Part shown: positions 16,341 through 25,435 of the stretch, one piece after another
Numbering within the stretch: the first letter of the stretch is position 1
Layout: the number at the start of each line of letters is the position of its first letter
DNA from: UMGS1958 sp045542415
GTDB lineage: Bacteria; Bacillota; Clostridia; UBA1381
Assembly (NCBI GenBank): GCA_045542415.1
Contig: JAZQKZ010000018.1
Location: 45,487-109,486 of the forward strand
DNA length: 64,000 nucleotides
Reading direction: 5' to 3'
The notes under the pieces: model-generated
Databases searched by the model: none
Told to the model about the DNA's origin: nothing
Seen by the model: the letters and a program-made list of their open reading frames with translations, nothing else
Translations under genes and position numbers: made by a program

Positions 16341-16759
16341 TACAGCTCCTTACACATCAACACATGCGGATAGTCCTCTTCCATATACACATCACCAATG
16401 CATATATAGCCAACCCGTTCATAAAAGCCCTTTGCTCTGAGCTGTGCCGACAGCCACACCTCTGCCGCACCGTCATTTTTTAGTTCCTTATGAGCTTCCT
16501 CCATAATTAGTCTTCCCGTACCTTTACCACGTTCCTCTTTTATCACCGCCATTCTTCCGAGCTTATATCTGCAATTTTCCTTATCGTAGAAATATCTGCA
16601 TGTAGCAACAGGAATATCGCCCTTGTATGCAATAATATGGACAGCTTCGCTGTCTGTCGTGTCAAATTCCTCTTTAAATCCCTGTTCCACAACAAATACT
16701 TTCTCGCGAATCCTCACAGATTCCTCAGGCAACACTTTGTCGAATCTTTTGAACTCCAT
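16340..16759 (-). CDS. GNAT N-acetyltransferase, ElaA/YjcF-like
   Basis: 139 residues. Typical GNAT of the ElaA/YjcF type: VRIREKVFVVEQGF at the N-terminus, LGRMAVIKEERGKGTGRLIMEEA (acetyl-CoA-binding motif), then LSAQLRAKGFYERVGYICIGDVYMEEDYPHVLM. Substrate unknown. GGGAGGA before the ATG. First gene of a coupled pair with the next acetyltransferase. Confidence 0.88.
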   Translation of the reverse strand: MEFKRFDKVLPEESVRIREKVFVVEQGFKEEFDTTDSEAVHIIAYKGDIPVATCRYFYDKENCRYKLGRMAVIKEERGKGTGRLIMEEAHKELKNDGAAEVWLSAQLRAKGFYERVGYICIGDVYMEEDYPHVLMCKEL

Positions 16760-16789
16760 TATATTCCTCCCGAATATTCTTATATTGTA

Positions 16790-16818
16790 AGTATATCATA
16801 TTTACTTTGGTTCGTCAA
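16790..16818 (-). promoter_or_regulatory. Sigma-A promoter of the acetyltransferase pair
   Basis: Minus strand TTGACG, 17-bp spacer, TATACT, 31 bp before the start. Confidence 0.8.
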
Positions 16819-16850
16819 TGAAATTAGTAAATACTTTATCAAATTTCAGA

Positions 16851-16879
16851 TTGCATATTTGACTCAAACATGCTATAAT
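16851..16879 (+). promoter_or_regulatory. Sigma-A promoter of the dipeptidase-rsmE-PPTase operon
   Basis: TTGCAT, 17-bp spacer, TATAAT, 28 bp before the dipeptidase ATG. Confidence 0.85.
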
Positions 16880-16907
16880 ATTATATAGAATCATTTCGGA
16901 GGGTGTT

Positions 16908-17780
16908 ATGTTCAATTACAGAATATTTGATGCACATTGCGATACGTTGTCATATCTGCTGGATAAAAACGAAAGCTTTGCTGACAGCAGTGCAATGCTT
17001 GACGGAAGCCGCATGAAGCTATATGGCGAATACAATCAGATTTTTGCCTGCTTTATTTCTCCGGAATACCGGAGCTGTGCGTTAGAGAGATGTCTTAATA
17101 TGATTGATCTCTTTCACAGCCAAAATATAAACGGTATTTTAAGTATTGAGGGTGCGGAAATGATAACCTCCGTTCCGATACTTCATACCCTATGCAGGCT
17201 CGGTATCAGAATTATTGCTCTTACATGGAATCATTCAAACCATCTTGCCGGAGGTGCTGACGATGGCGACCCGACTCACGGACTTAGTACATTCGGAAAA
17301 GTGATTCTCCGTGAAATGAACAGGCTGAATGTGTTTATTGATGTATCACACCTCAATGACCGTTCTTTCTATGATATCGCCAACCTTTCATCAATGCCGA
17401 TAATTGCCACACATTCCAACTCACGCACTGTATGCAATCACCGACGAAATCTCACTGATGATATGTTTGAACGGATTAAAAACAGCGACGGTTGCGTGGG
17501 AATAAACTTTTATCCGCCGTTTTTGTCCGAACAGAGCACGGTCGGAATTGATGATATCGTACGCCATATTGAGCATTTTATGTCACTTGGCGGCGAAAAT
17601 CATATAGGTATAGGTGCTGATTTTGACGGCACGGACGGACTTATGCCCGACGGAATACAGGGCTGTCAGGATACATACAAGCTTTTTGACCGACTTGCAC
17701 AGCTTAATTACAGTGAATTACAAATAGAAAAGATAAGCCATAAAAATTTCAAAAGATTATTTATTGCGGAAAGGAAATAA
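16908..17780 (+). CDS. Membrane dipeptidase family protein (M19)
   Basis: 290 residues; a zinc dipeptidase of the renal-dipeptidase family acting on dipeptides, possibly D-amino-acid containing. Metal ligands are visible in IFDAHCDTL, the bridging Glu of LSIEGAEMI, and the His residues of IDVSHLNDRSF and PIIATHSNSRTV; the family end motif IGIGADFDG is present. No signal peptide, so probably cytoplasmic. GGAGG before the ATG. It ends one base before the rsmE start codon, so the two are translationally coupled. Confidence 0.92.
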   Translation: MFNYRIFDAHCDTLSYLLDKNESFADSSAMLDGSRMKLYGEYNQIFACFISPEYRSCALERCLNMIDLFHSQNINGILSIEGAEMITSVPILHTLCRLGIRIIALTWNHSNHLAGGADDGDPTHGLSTFGKVILREMNRLNVFIDVSHLNDRSFYDIANLSSMPIIATHSNSRTVCNHRRNLTDDMFERIKNSDGCVGINFYPPFLSEQSTVGIDDIVRHIEHFMSLGGENHIGIGADFDGTDGLMPDGIQGCQDTYKLFDRLAQLNYSELQIEKISHKNFKRLFIAERK

Positions 17781-17781
17781 A

Positions 17782-18525
17782 ATGCCTAAGTTTTTTGTAC
17801 CCAAGGAAAATATTAACGGTGAAAATATAATTATCAACAGCGAGGACGTTTCGCACATAACCCGTGTACTTCGCATGAGCGAGGGCGATTCTCTTTTGCT
17901 GTGCGATGGCAGAGGCTATGATTATGATGCCACTATAGTAAGCACATCACCAAAAGAAATCTTATGCCATATTACCAACACTCGAAAAAGCGATACTGAG
18001 CCTAATATAGAGGTTATACTTTTTCAGGGACTCCCGAAGGCTTCTAAAATGGAGTATATCATCCAGAAAACCACCGAGCTTGGAATTTCCAAAATTGTTC
18101 CCTGTACCTTATCACGCTGTGTTGTAAAGCTCGAAAACGCCAAGGCGGAAGCAAAGAAAATTGAAAGATGGCAAAAAATTTCAGAGTCTGCCGCAAAGCA
18201 ATCGGGACGCGGCATCGTCCCCGAAATCGCACCTGCCGCAACACTTGACGAGGCAATCAATCAGCTTTTGGAATGCGACATTGCTTTTGCTCCATACGAG
18301 TGTGAAGACATGCAAACTCTCAAGACTGTACTCAATTCCGTTGCGCAGCCGAAAAAAATCGGATTTATCATAGGTCCTGAGGGCGGCTTTGACATAAACG
18401 AGATTGAAAAGCTCAGAAATGCCGGCATCCGCACTGTAACACTCGGAAAAAGAATTCTTCGTACCGAGACAGCAGGCGAAGCAGTACTTGCAATGACAAT
18501 GTATGAGAAAGGCGATATCAACTGA
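17782..18525 (+). CDS. rsmE: 16S rRNA (uracil1498-N3)-methyltransferase RsmE
   Basis: 247 residues; SPOUT-type methyltransferase for m3U1498 of 16S rRNA. PUA-like N-terminus (MPKFFVPKENI, ISHITRVLRM-like VSHITRVLRMSEGD), then QGLPKASKMEYIIQKTTELG, RWQKISESAAKQSGR, IGPEGGFDINEIE and LGKRILRTETAGEAVLAM, the SAM-binding knot. ATG 17782 has GGAAAGGA upstream; the longer frame from 17764 lacks family similarity. Overlaps the next gene by an ATGA junction. Confidence 0.96.
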   Translation: MPKFFVPKENINGENIIINSEDVSHITRVLRMSEGDSLLLCDGRGYDYDATIVSTSPKEILCHITNTRKSDTEPNIEVILFQGLPKASKMEYIIQKTTELGISKIVPCTLSRCVVKLENAKAEAKKIERWQKISESAAKQSGRGIVPEIAPAATLDEAINQLLECDIAFAPYECEDMQTLKTVLNSVAQPKKIGFIIGPEGGFDINEIEKLRNAGIRTVTLGKRILRTETAGEAVLAMTMYEKGDIN

Positions 18526-19103
18526 TGAAAGGGATTTTCGTAATAGATTTAAGAAATATAAACCCTGACGACGCTGCTATTTGGGATATTTTATCACCCG
18601 AACGAAAAGAAAAGATACAGAAATTAAAAATGTCTCATTCAAAGCTTGAATCAATCGGTGCAGAGCTTGCCCTAATTAAAGCAGTGAAGCATTTTTATCC
18701 TGATACTCCTCTCCCACTGCGATATTACAGGAACTCTCACGGAAAACCTTATCTGTCAGATTTTCCAAATCTGCATATAAGCATTTCACATTCCGGCGAT
18801 TATGCAGTATGTGCAGTATCTGACACAGAAGTCGGTATTGATATCCAGAAAATAAAAGAAGCAAATTTCAGGATTGCGGACAGATATTTTACAATTGAAG
18901 AGCGTGAATATATCGGTGAAGATACACGACTATTCTTTGATTTATGGTCAAGGAAAGAAAGCTATGTAAAAGCTACCGGCACGGGGCTTACCGTACCGCT
19001 TAATTCTTTTTCAACTCTTCACGATACAGCTGCGTACCGCTTTCTTACTCCCGACGCTCCGACAGACGAATACATCATGCGAATATGCGAATTTAATGAA
19101 TAA
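18525..19103 (+). CDS. 4'-phosphopantetheinyl transferase (Sfp type)
   Basis: 192 residues. Moves the phosphopantetheine arm of CoA to carrier proteins. Signature motifs: NSHGKPYL, ISISHSGDYAVCAVSDTEVGIDIQKI (Mg-binding Asp in GIDIQ) and FDLWSRKESYVKATGTGL (W-x-x-K-E-x-x-x-K). Shorter than typical Sfp (about 224) at both ends but complete in motifs. Overlaps rsmE (TGATG). No NRPS or PKS genes are in the window, so the partner carrier protein is unknown. Confidence 0.9.
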   Translation: MKGIFVIDLRNINPDDAAIWDILSPERKEKIQKLKMSHSKLESIGAELALIKAVKHFYPDTPLPLRYYRNSHGKPYLSDFPNLHISISHSGDYAVCAVSDTEVGIDIQKIKEANFRIADRYFTIEEREYIGEDTRLFFDLWSRKESYVKATGTGLTVPLNSFSTLHDTAAYRFLTPDAPTDEYIMRICEFNE

Positions 19104-19104
19104 C

Positions 19105-19146
19105 ATCACCTCAACAGGATATAATACCTTTTGAGGTGATTTTTTT
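19105..19146 (+). terminator. Terminator hairpin that also contains the ribosome site of the lonB-like gene
   Basis: Perfect 10-bp stem ATCACCTCAA/TTGAGGTGAT, 16-base loop, then six T directly abutting the ATG at 19147. The right arm contains the Shine-Dalgarno sequence GAGGTGAT of the following gene. The hairpin should either terminate the dipeptidase operon or mask the ribosome site. Confidence 0.75.
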
Positions 19147-20193
19147 ATGTTAGCTTCAATTACTGCCATATCTCAGTTATTTTTTACTTTTGTAATAGGA
19201 ATATATTTTTTCAGTCGGCTCCGGAACGAAAGTGCTGATATAAACAGCACAAAGGCTGAAAGTAAGCGTGAAGCAGAGCATCTGAATAAGTTGCGGAAAA
19301 TACAGCTTACAAGTCCCTTAACAGAGCAGACCCGTCCCGAATCATTTGATGAAATCATCGGTCAGGAGCAAGGTCTGCGTGCTTTAAAGGCTTCTCTTTA
19401 CGGGAGCAATCCACAACATATTATAATTTACGGTCCACCGGGGGTCGGCAAAACCGCAGCAGCACGGATTGCATTGGAAGCCGCAAAGCAATCGGTAGGC
19501 ACACCCTTTACCAAGAATGCTCCTTTCATAGAGCTTGATGCCACTACCGTCCGATTTGATGAGCGTTCCATAGCGGATCCCCTTATCGGCTCAGTTCATG
19601 ACCCGATATACCAGGGCGCAGGAGATTTCGGCAACCTTGGAATCCCCGTACCAAAAGAGGGTGCCGTTTCAAAGGCTCATGGCGGCGTACTTTTTCTCGA
19701 TGAAATCGGCGAGCTTCATTCTGTTCAGATAAACCGCCTTTTAAAGGTTTTAGAGGACCGTAGGGTATTTTTTGAAAGTGCTTATTACTCTGACTCTAAC
19801 AAAAAAATACCGACATATATCCATGACATCTTCAAAAACGGATTTCCGGCGGATTTCAGGCTGATTGGTGCAACCACACGTCAGCCTCATGAAATTCCGG
19901 AAGCAATACGCTCACGCTGTGTTGAGATTTTCTTTAATCCTCTTCACCGTTCAGACATTGAAGCCATACTTGACAATGCACTTATGCGTATAAATATGCG
20001 TACAGAAAACGGAGCATTAAAGCCTATTCCTCTTTATATCTCAAACGGACGCGATGCAATAAAAATTCTTCAGACCGCCGCAAATATTGCACGCCTTGAA
20101 AACAGAGATATCATAACCGCATCCGATGTTGAATGGACAATAAATGCCGGGCGTTACACCAAGTTTGAAAAAATAATATCAGTTGCAAACTGA
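19147..20193 (+). CDS. LonB-like AAA+ ATPase lacking the C-terminal protease domain
   Basis: 348 residues. Very close in pattern to the first two thirds of Bacillus LonB: an N-terminal membrane anchor (LASITAISQLFFTFVIGIYF), a charged linker, RPESFDEIIGQEQGLRALKA, Walker A GPPGVGKTAAAR, LDATTVRFDERSIADPLIGS, Walker B VLFLDEIGELH, FRLIGATTRQPHEIPEAIRSRC. Family LonB (about 550 residues) continues into a Ser-Lys protease domain; here the frame stops just after the ATPase lid (ITASDVEWTINAGRY), and a clean terminator follows two bases later. It may act as a membrane unfoldase or partner of another peptidase. Gene name withheld because peptidase activity is unlikely. Confidence 0.85.
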   Translation: MLASITAISQLFFTFVIGIYFFSRLRNESADINSTKAESKREAEHLNKLRKIQLTSPLTEQTRPESFDEIIGQEQGLRALKASLYGSNPQHIIIYGPPGVGKTAAARIALEAAKQSVGTPFTKNAPFIELDATTVRFDERSIADPLIGSVHDPIYQGAGDFGNLGIPVPKEGAVSKAHGGVLFLDEIGELHSVQINRLLKVLEDRRVFFESAYYSDSNKKIPTYIHDIFKNGFPADFRLIGATTRQPHEIPEAIRSRCVEIFFNPLHRSDIEAILDNALMRINMRTENGALKPIPLYISNGRDAIKILQTAANIARLENRDIITASDVEWTINAGRYTKFEKIISVAN

Positions 20194-20194
20194 T

Positions 20195-20226
20195 AAAACG
20201 AGGATGTTGGCAGACATCCTCGTTTT
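20195..20226. terminator. Bidirectional terminator between lonB-like and GH51 genes
   Basis: Perfect 13-bp stem AAAACGAGGATGT/ACATCCTCGTTTT with a 6-base loop between convergent genes; T-rich flank on the right and TTATCAG on the left. Confidence 0.85.
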
Positions 20227-20229
20227 GAA

Positions 20230-22557
20230 TTATTTTATTCTGAATACGCATACTGATTCCGGCGGAATATTATACTCTATAATATTCCCCTTTACTGTAG
20301 CCGTTGCCTCTGAAATTGTTACCTTTTCAGGCTCATCAAATGAATTTTCCGCATCCATTGCATATCCGCTCATATAGTAAACCCTTGCTTCGCTCATTTC
20401 ACAATCAAGGATAATCTGTGCGTCATAGCCTTTGTCACGCAGATTTACCGCCTTTACGATAATCTCATCATTTTCCTTTGATGCAACACAGTATATCGGC
20501 TCAATTACAAGCTCTGTTTTCTTTGCTCTGTTAGTGATTTCACTCTTGTTGCCATGAGTAATATATGCTGTCATATTCCTGTTTGCACAATCAAGCATAA
20601 GCTCATATTCTTCGTTCTTGACAACACTGTATCCAAACTGGTCAAGACATGTATTTCTTCCGCTTATATCTTCACATATTGCACAGTCCATATTCTGCCA
20701 TCCGCCGATTCCCCACGAACGCTTATTACCCTTGTCGGCATAATCAAACCAAATCAGAAATCCACGAATGCCGCTTGTCATTTTCGCTTTCATGCAAAGT
20801 CTGTATGTATTGGTTTTTACCTCGCCGATTTTAACCGGCTCATCACAGCTCTTCAATACAGTATCAGGATATGTGATAATATCATCACCGTCATATATTT
20901 TAATATCTCTGTATTCCACGTCTGTATTGGGCTGCGGAACAAGATAAATTTCGTTTCCTGTCTTATAATCACGGATTTCATTTACAACATCCGTCTCAAC
21001 TCTCGACTCAACTCCGCACTCACCCTGATTATTCATGAACAGCTTCTGTACATAATAGTTCGGAGTTGCATATGCACGATGATTGTCAAACCATATCATA
21101 TCGGGTGTCCAGTTTTTATAATCTACATTACAGAAAAGAGGAGCATAGCACGCAAGTGCTACATTCTTGGCATTTCTCTCCATACCAACCATGTAGCTTG
21201 CTTCTGCAAGTGCATTATACCATGTATTTCCCCACGTTGCATACTCTCCTAAAAATACCTTTGTCTTAGTCCAGGGCGGAAGCCTGTCATAATGGTGATG
21301 GTTTGCAATAAACCATTCAGGAGATAAATAATAATGCTCATCAATGAGGTCCGAGCCATTTTCTCTCGCACTTGCCCATCCTCTTCTGTATTCACCGCCT
21401 GCCACAAACGGACCTGCACTGTTTATCAGCTTGATATCAGGATATTTTTCTTTTATTGCCTTATGGAAATACGGATAACGCTCGAAAAATCCCTCTCCCA
21501 CCTCTTCATTTCCTATTCCGAGATATTCAAGATTGAATGGTTTTTCGTGTCCCATTTCACATCTAAGGTGTCCCCATTTTGTTGTCTTATCTCCATTTGC
21601 AAATTCAATTAAATCCAATGCATCCTGAATCCACTCATCAAGCTGCTCAATCGGAACAAGTCTCTGATGATGCGGATCATAACCGCCCGGAACTACCGGA
21701 AGAGGCTTTGCCCCTATATCCTCGCACAGCTGAAAATATTCATAATATCCCAAACCAAGCGTCTGATTATAGACCCAGTTATTTCTTTTTGAGGCTCTGT
21801 CTTTTACATCACCTACTGTATTCTTCCAACGGTACATACTATCATGGTCATCCGCATTTATCGAACCGTCATGCACAAGACATCCGCCCGGAAAACGCAT
21901 GAACTTCGGCTTTAAATCCTTCAGAAGTTCTGCTAAATCCTTACGCATTCCGTTTTCACGCCCCATAAACGTGTCTTTCGGGAAAAGAGATATATTATCA
22001 AGATACACTCTTCCCGATGAAATAAGACGCACTGTAAGTCTTGATGAATAATCGGTTTTGCCGACAGCAAACAAAAGCTCATGCTTCTTCCATTCTTTTG
22101 AATTTATTGTTATTGTCTGCGAGCAGTATTCCTCTCCGTTCGCCGACTCCAGAGCCACCTTAATCTCCGCATCTCTGCCGTCACAAGCTGCATACATCGA
22201 AAATCTGTATTCGTGTCCCTCTTCAAGCGGAATACCGCTGTTATATCCAAGATTTCTAACACCGATTCCGTCCATCGGATCCATCGCATCAATAACAAGG
22301 TAGTGCGGATTTTTTGTACTGCACGGATGATCGGTCTGTATGCTTATTCTTCCTCTGCAGTCCGTAGGCATAATCCTTTCCCATGCAGTAAAGTGATCAT
22401 ATGACGGATTATCTGTATCGCAGAACTCAAAGCCTCTGTTCCTTACCAATTCACCATATAAACCTCCGTCTGCCGCATGGTTTATATCCTCAAAGAATAT
22501 TCCGTATAAATCGCCTAATGATTCAAGCTGTTTTTTCGTATTTACATGAATTTTCAT
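20230..22557 (-). CDS. Alpha-L-arabinofuranosidase, GH51
   Basis: 775 residues, no signal peptide, so cytoplasmic. Removes arabinofuranose from imported arabino-oligosaccharides. Start IHVNTKKQLESLGDLYGIFFEDINHAADGG is the GH51 beginning; a carbohydrate-binding-like beta insert covers about 90-200 (YLDNISLFPKDTF). Catalytic acid/base E351 in LGIGNEEVGEG, nucleophile E438 in FLGEYATWGN. C-terminal beta-sandwich ends SVCVFRIK. ATG 22557 has GGAG six bases before it; an ATG-like start 12 bases earlier is not used. Fits breakdown of pectic arabinan with the PL1 and PL11 lyases elsewhere in the window. Confidence 0.92.
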   Translation of the reverse strand: MKIHVNTKKQLESLGDLYGIFFEDINHAADGGLYGELVRNRGFEFCDTDNPSYDHFTAWERIMPTDCRGRISIQTDHPCSTKNPHYLVIDAMDPMDGIGVRNLGYNSGIPLEEGHEYRFSMYAACDGRDAEIKVALESANGEEYCSQTITINSKEWKKHELLFAVGKTDYSSRLTVRLISSGRVYLDNISLFPKDTFMGRENGMRKDLAELLKDLKPKFMRFPGGCLVHDGSINADDHDSMYRWKNTVGDVKDRASKRNNWVYNQTLGLGYYEYFQLCEDIGAKPLPVVPGGYDPHHQRLVPIEQLDEWIQDALDLIEFANGDKTTKWGHLRCEMGHEKPFNLEYLGIGNEEVGEGFFERYPYFHKAIKEKYPDIKLINSAGPFVAGGEYRRGWASARENGSDLIDEHYYLSPEWFIANHHHYDRLPPWTKTKVFLGEYATWGNTWYNALAEASYMVGMERNAKNVALACYAPLFCNVDYKNWTPDMIWFDNHRAYATPNYYVQKLFMNNQGECGVESRVETDVVNEIRDYKTGNEIYLVPQPNTDVEYRDIKIYDGDDIITYPDTVLKSCDEPVKIGEVKTNTYRLCMKAKMTSGIRGFLIWFDYADKGNKRSWGIGGWQNMDCAICEDISGRNTCLDQFGYSVVKNEEYELMLDCANRNMTAYITHGNKSEITNRAKKTELVIEPIYCVASKENDEIIVKAVNLRDKGYDAQIILDCEMSEARVYYMSGYAMDAENSFDEPEKVTISEATATVKGNIIEYNIPPESVCVFRIK

Positions 22558-22590
22558 AGTAATCTCCATTCCGTCTTGCGGTACAAATTT

Positions 22591-22640
22591 TAACGTGAAG
22601 AAAAGCGAACCGTAAGATGTGAAGCTTATTTTTCACGTTA
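22591..22640. repeat. Palindromic intergenic element, family B, short copy
   Basis: Perfect terminal inverted repeat TAACGTGAA/TTCACGTTA enclosing 32 bases. The inner segment AGCGAAC...GATGTGAAGCTTATTTTT recurs at 57716-57750. It lies between pepD and the GH51 gene, in the GH51 leader. Possibly a small non-autonomous mobile repeat. Confidence 0.65.
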
Positions 22641-22647
22641 ATACCTC

Positions 22648-24069
22648 TTATTTTAATCTCTTTAATACTTCCTTTATCAGCTCCCATGTTCTCTGAACCG
22701 AGGATATGCTCATTCTTTCCCTTGAGGTATGGATATCGTAAAGATTCGGTCCAAAGGATACACAGTCAAGCCCCGGAAGCTTGCCTGCAAATATTCCGCA
22801 TTCCACACCTGCATGTATTGCTTCAATTTTTGCTTCCTTACCGTTCTGCTCACGATATACTTCAAGCATTAAATCTCTTAACGGTGAATCCTTTCTGTAT
22901 TCCCACTCTGCATATTCACCGTTTATGTCAAGCTCACCGCCAACACGCTCCATAACTGCTCTGAGCATATTATTGAGCCACTTCATTTGTGAGCCTACCG
23001 AGCTTCTTACCGAATACAATGCACTCATTCTGTTCTCATCAAGTGCAAGCACTCCCATATTAAGAGAAGTCTGTACAAGTCCCTCTATCTCGGCACTGTA
23101 GGCATATATCCCGTTCGGTGCCATTGATAAAAAGTCAACTATATCGGCTGTATTTTCTACCGCCATAGCACTTCCTTTCCCCTTATTTACACATATAATT
23201 TCAACACCGGAATCAGTTGTGCGAAGTTCATTTTTAAATATCTTATCATATTCCTCAATAATTGAAGTTACATCCTCAAACGCAACAACCTCCGCAACTG
23301 TATTCATCGGAATTGCATTTCCCTTTGCTCCGCCGCTGAGATTTATAACCTTTATTTTATCACCAAGCGCTGCAAGCAATCTGCCCATAAGTATGTTTGA
23401 GTTTCCTCTTCCCTTATGAATTTCAATTCCGCTGTGACCGCCCTGTAGCCCGTCTATAATGAGTTCAAGAATTGTTCCCTCTGTTTCAGCACGATTTACA
23501 TCTATAGTGCATACTGCATTACTTCCGCCGGCACAGCTCACTGTAAATATGCCCTCCTGCTCACTGTCAATGTTGAGCATTGTTCTACCCTTGAGCATTG
23601 ATACATCAAGTCCTGAAGCTCCGAACATTCCGATTTCTTCATCAACCGTGAACACAGCTTCAATCGGCGGATGAGGTATGTCCTTTGAGGTCATCACTGC
23701 CATTGCATATGCTATTGCAATTCCGTCATCACCGCCCAATGTAGTTCCGTCTGCTTTTATAAAATCTCCGTCTATTTTTATTGTAAGTCCGTCATTTTCA
23801 AAGTCAATCGTCGAATCCGGATCCTTATCACACACCATATCCATGTGTCCCTGTATAATTACCGGTGCCGAGTCTTCATATCCCTCAGAGCCCGGTGAAA
23901 AAATAATAACATTATTAAGCTCATCCTGAATATAGTTGAATCCGTTTTCCTTTGCAAAGCTTACAAGATAATCCGAAATAATTTTTGTATTTCCCGAACC
24001 ATGAGGCATTGCGCATATTTCCTCGAAATATTTCATTACTGCCTTTGGCTCTGTATTAGTTAAAATCAT
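22648..24069 (-). CDS. pepD: Aminoacyl-histidine dipeptidase (M20 family)
   Basis: 473 residues. Cytoplasmic di-zinc dipeptidase that cleaves Xaa-His and other dipeptides. Motifs: YFEEICAMPHGSGN, VIIQGHMDMVCDKD (zinc His and Asp), TLGGDDGIAIAYAMAVM (bridging Asp), FTVDEEIGMFGA (catalytic Glu pair), NIDSEQEG, and HAGVECGIFAGKLPGLDCVSFGPN, DIHTSRERM at the C-terminus. AAAGGAGA precedes the ATG. Followed on the same strand by the GH51 gene at 90 bp, so co-transcription is possible. Confidence 0.95.
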   Translation of the reverse strand: MILTNTEPKAVMKYFEEICAMPHGSGNTKIISDYLVSFAKENGFNYIQDELNNVIIFSPGSEGYEDSAPVIIQGHMDMVCDKDPDSTIDFENDGLTIKIDGDFIKADGTTLGGDDGIAIAYAMAVMTSKDIPHPPIEAVFTVDEEIGMFGASGLDVSMLKGRTMLNIDSEQEGIFTVSCAGGSNAVCTIDVNRAETEGTILELIIDGLQGGHSGIEIHKGRGNSNILMGRLLAALGDKIKVINLSGGAKGNAIPMNTVAEVVAFEDVTSIIEEYDKIFKNELRTTDSGVEIICVNKGKGSAMAVENTADIVDFLSMAPNGIYAYSAEIEGLVQTSLNMGVLALDENRMSALYSVRSSVGSQMKWLNNMLRAVMERVGGELDINGEYAEWEYRKDSPLRDLMLEVYREQNGKEAKIEAIHAGVECGIFAGKLPGLDCVSFGPNLYDIHTSRERMSISSVQRTWELIKEVLKRLK

Positions 24070-24130
24070 TGTTAGTCTCCTTTATATTATATTGATATAA
24101 TTATAACATATTAAATGTACATATGTCAAC

Positions 24131-24162
24131 AATAAAAGAGCGTTTCTGTTACCAAGAAACGC
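24131..24162 (-). terminator. Terminator of metK
   Basis: 8-bp stem GCGTTTCT/AGAAACGC with a 7-base loop (24140-24162), followed on the minus strand by CTCTTTTATT. Confidence 0.75.
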
Positions 24163-24172
24163 CCTGTTATAA

Positions 24173-25360
24173 TTATTCCTCAACAGCCTTTTTTAATGCA
24201 TCAACCATATCTGTTTTTTCCCATGAAACTCCAAGATCCTCACGTCCCATATGTCCGTAGGCTGCCAGCTTCTTATATATCGGCTTTCTTAAATCAAGCT
24301 TTTCAATAATTGCATAGGGTCTCAAATCAAATACCTTTGCAATTGCCTGCTCAATTTTTTCCTCAGCCACTTTAGCTGTGCCGAAAGTATCTACCATAAT
24401 CGATACCGGGCGTGCCACACCAATAGCATACGCAAGCTGTACCTCACACTTTGAGGCAAGTCCTGCTGCTACTACATTCTTTGCAACCCATCTTGATGCA
24501 TATGCCGCACTTCTGTCAACCTTTGTCGGATCCTTTCCCGAAAAAGCACCGCCGCCATGTCTCGCATAGCCACCATAAGTATCAACAATAATCTTTCTGC
24601 CTGTAAGACCGCTGTCGCCGTTCGGTCCGCCTACTACAAAACGTCCCGTCGGGTTAATGTAAATCTTTGTATTCTCGTCAATAAGCTCTTTGGGAACTGT
24701 TGTTAAGATTACCTCACGCTTGATATCCTCACGAAGCTTTTCAATTGCAACCTCCGGGCTATGCTGACTTGATACTACAACAGTATCAACACGCAAGGGC
24801 TTGTCATCAACATATTCAACAGTAACCTGCGTCTTGCCGTCCGGACGTAAGTAATCCAGAACTCCGTCCTTTCTTACCTGTGTAAGCTTCTTTGCCATTT
24901 TATGTGCCAAAGAAACCGGCATCGGCATCAATTCCGGTGTCTCATCACAAGCGTAACCGAACATCATTCCCTGGTCTCCCGCACCTGTTGAGTTCTCGTC
25001 ATCGCTTCCGCCCTGCTCACGATTCTCGTAGCCTGAGTTTACGCCCTGAGCGATATCCGGTGACTGTTCATCAATTGAGCTTACCACAGCACAGGTTGTT
25101 CCGTCAAAGCCGTACTTCGCACGGTCATATCCGATTTCCAGAACAGTTTCTCTTGCAATTTTCGGAAAATCCACATATGCACTTGTTGTTATTTCGCCCA
25201 TGATGGAAATTATACCTGTTGTACATGTAGTTTCACACGCAACTCTTGCCATCGGGTCTTCTTTTAAAATCGCATCCAATACAGCATCTGAAATCTGGTC
25301 ACAAATTTTATCGGGATGTCCCTCTGTAACCGACTCAGAAGTAAAAAGTCTTCTTGCCAT
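24173..25360 (-). CDS. metK: S-adenosylmethionine synthetase
   Basis: 395 residues, full length. Makes SAM from methionine and ATP. Motifs: FTSESVTEGHPDKICDQISDAVLDA, GDQGMMFGYA, the signature GGGAFSGKDPTKVDRSAAY and KYGFDGTTCAV. GGAG lies 10 bases before the ATG. No SAM riboswitch is visible in the short (about 40-nt) leader. Monocistronic between its promoter and terminator. Confidence 0.97.
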   Translation of the reverse strand: MARRLFTSESVTEGHPDKICDQISDAVLDAILKEDPMARVACETTCTTGIISIMGEITTSAYVDFPKIARETVLEIGYDRAKYGFDGTTCAVVSSIDEQSPDIAQGVNSGYENREQGGSDDENSTGAGDQGMMFGYACDETPELMPMPVSLAHKMAKKLTQVRKDGVLDYLRPDGKTQVTVEYVDDKPLRVDTVVVSSQHSPEVAIEKLREDIKREVILTTVPKELIDENTKIYINPTGRFVVGGPNGDSGLTGRKIIVDTYGGYARHGGGAFSGKDPTKVDRSAAYASRWVAKNVVAAGLASKCEVQLAYAIGVARPVSIMVDTFGTAKVAEEKIEQAIAKVFDLRPYAIIEKLDLRKPIYKKLAAYGHMGREDLGVSWEKTDMVDALKKAVEE

Positions 25361-25398
25361 TTATCTAAGTCTCCTTATTTTACTTTATATCAAGCTAT

Positions 25399-25427
25399 AT
25401 TTTACCACATAATATGACTTAATGCAA
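25399..25427 (-). promoter_or_regulatory. Sigma-A promoter of metK
   Basis: Minus strand TTGCAT, 17-bp spacer, TAAAAT. Confidence 0.8.
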
Positions 25428-25435
25428 GTAATTTT

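Noticed and set aside
20554..21252. 232-residue open frame opposite the GH51 gene
   Set aside because: Antisense shadow; GH51 motifs are clear on the minus strand.
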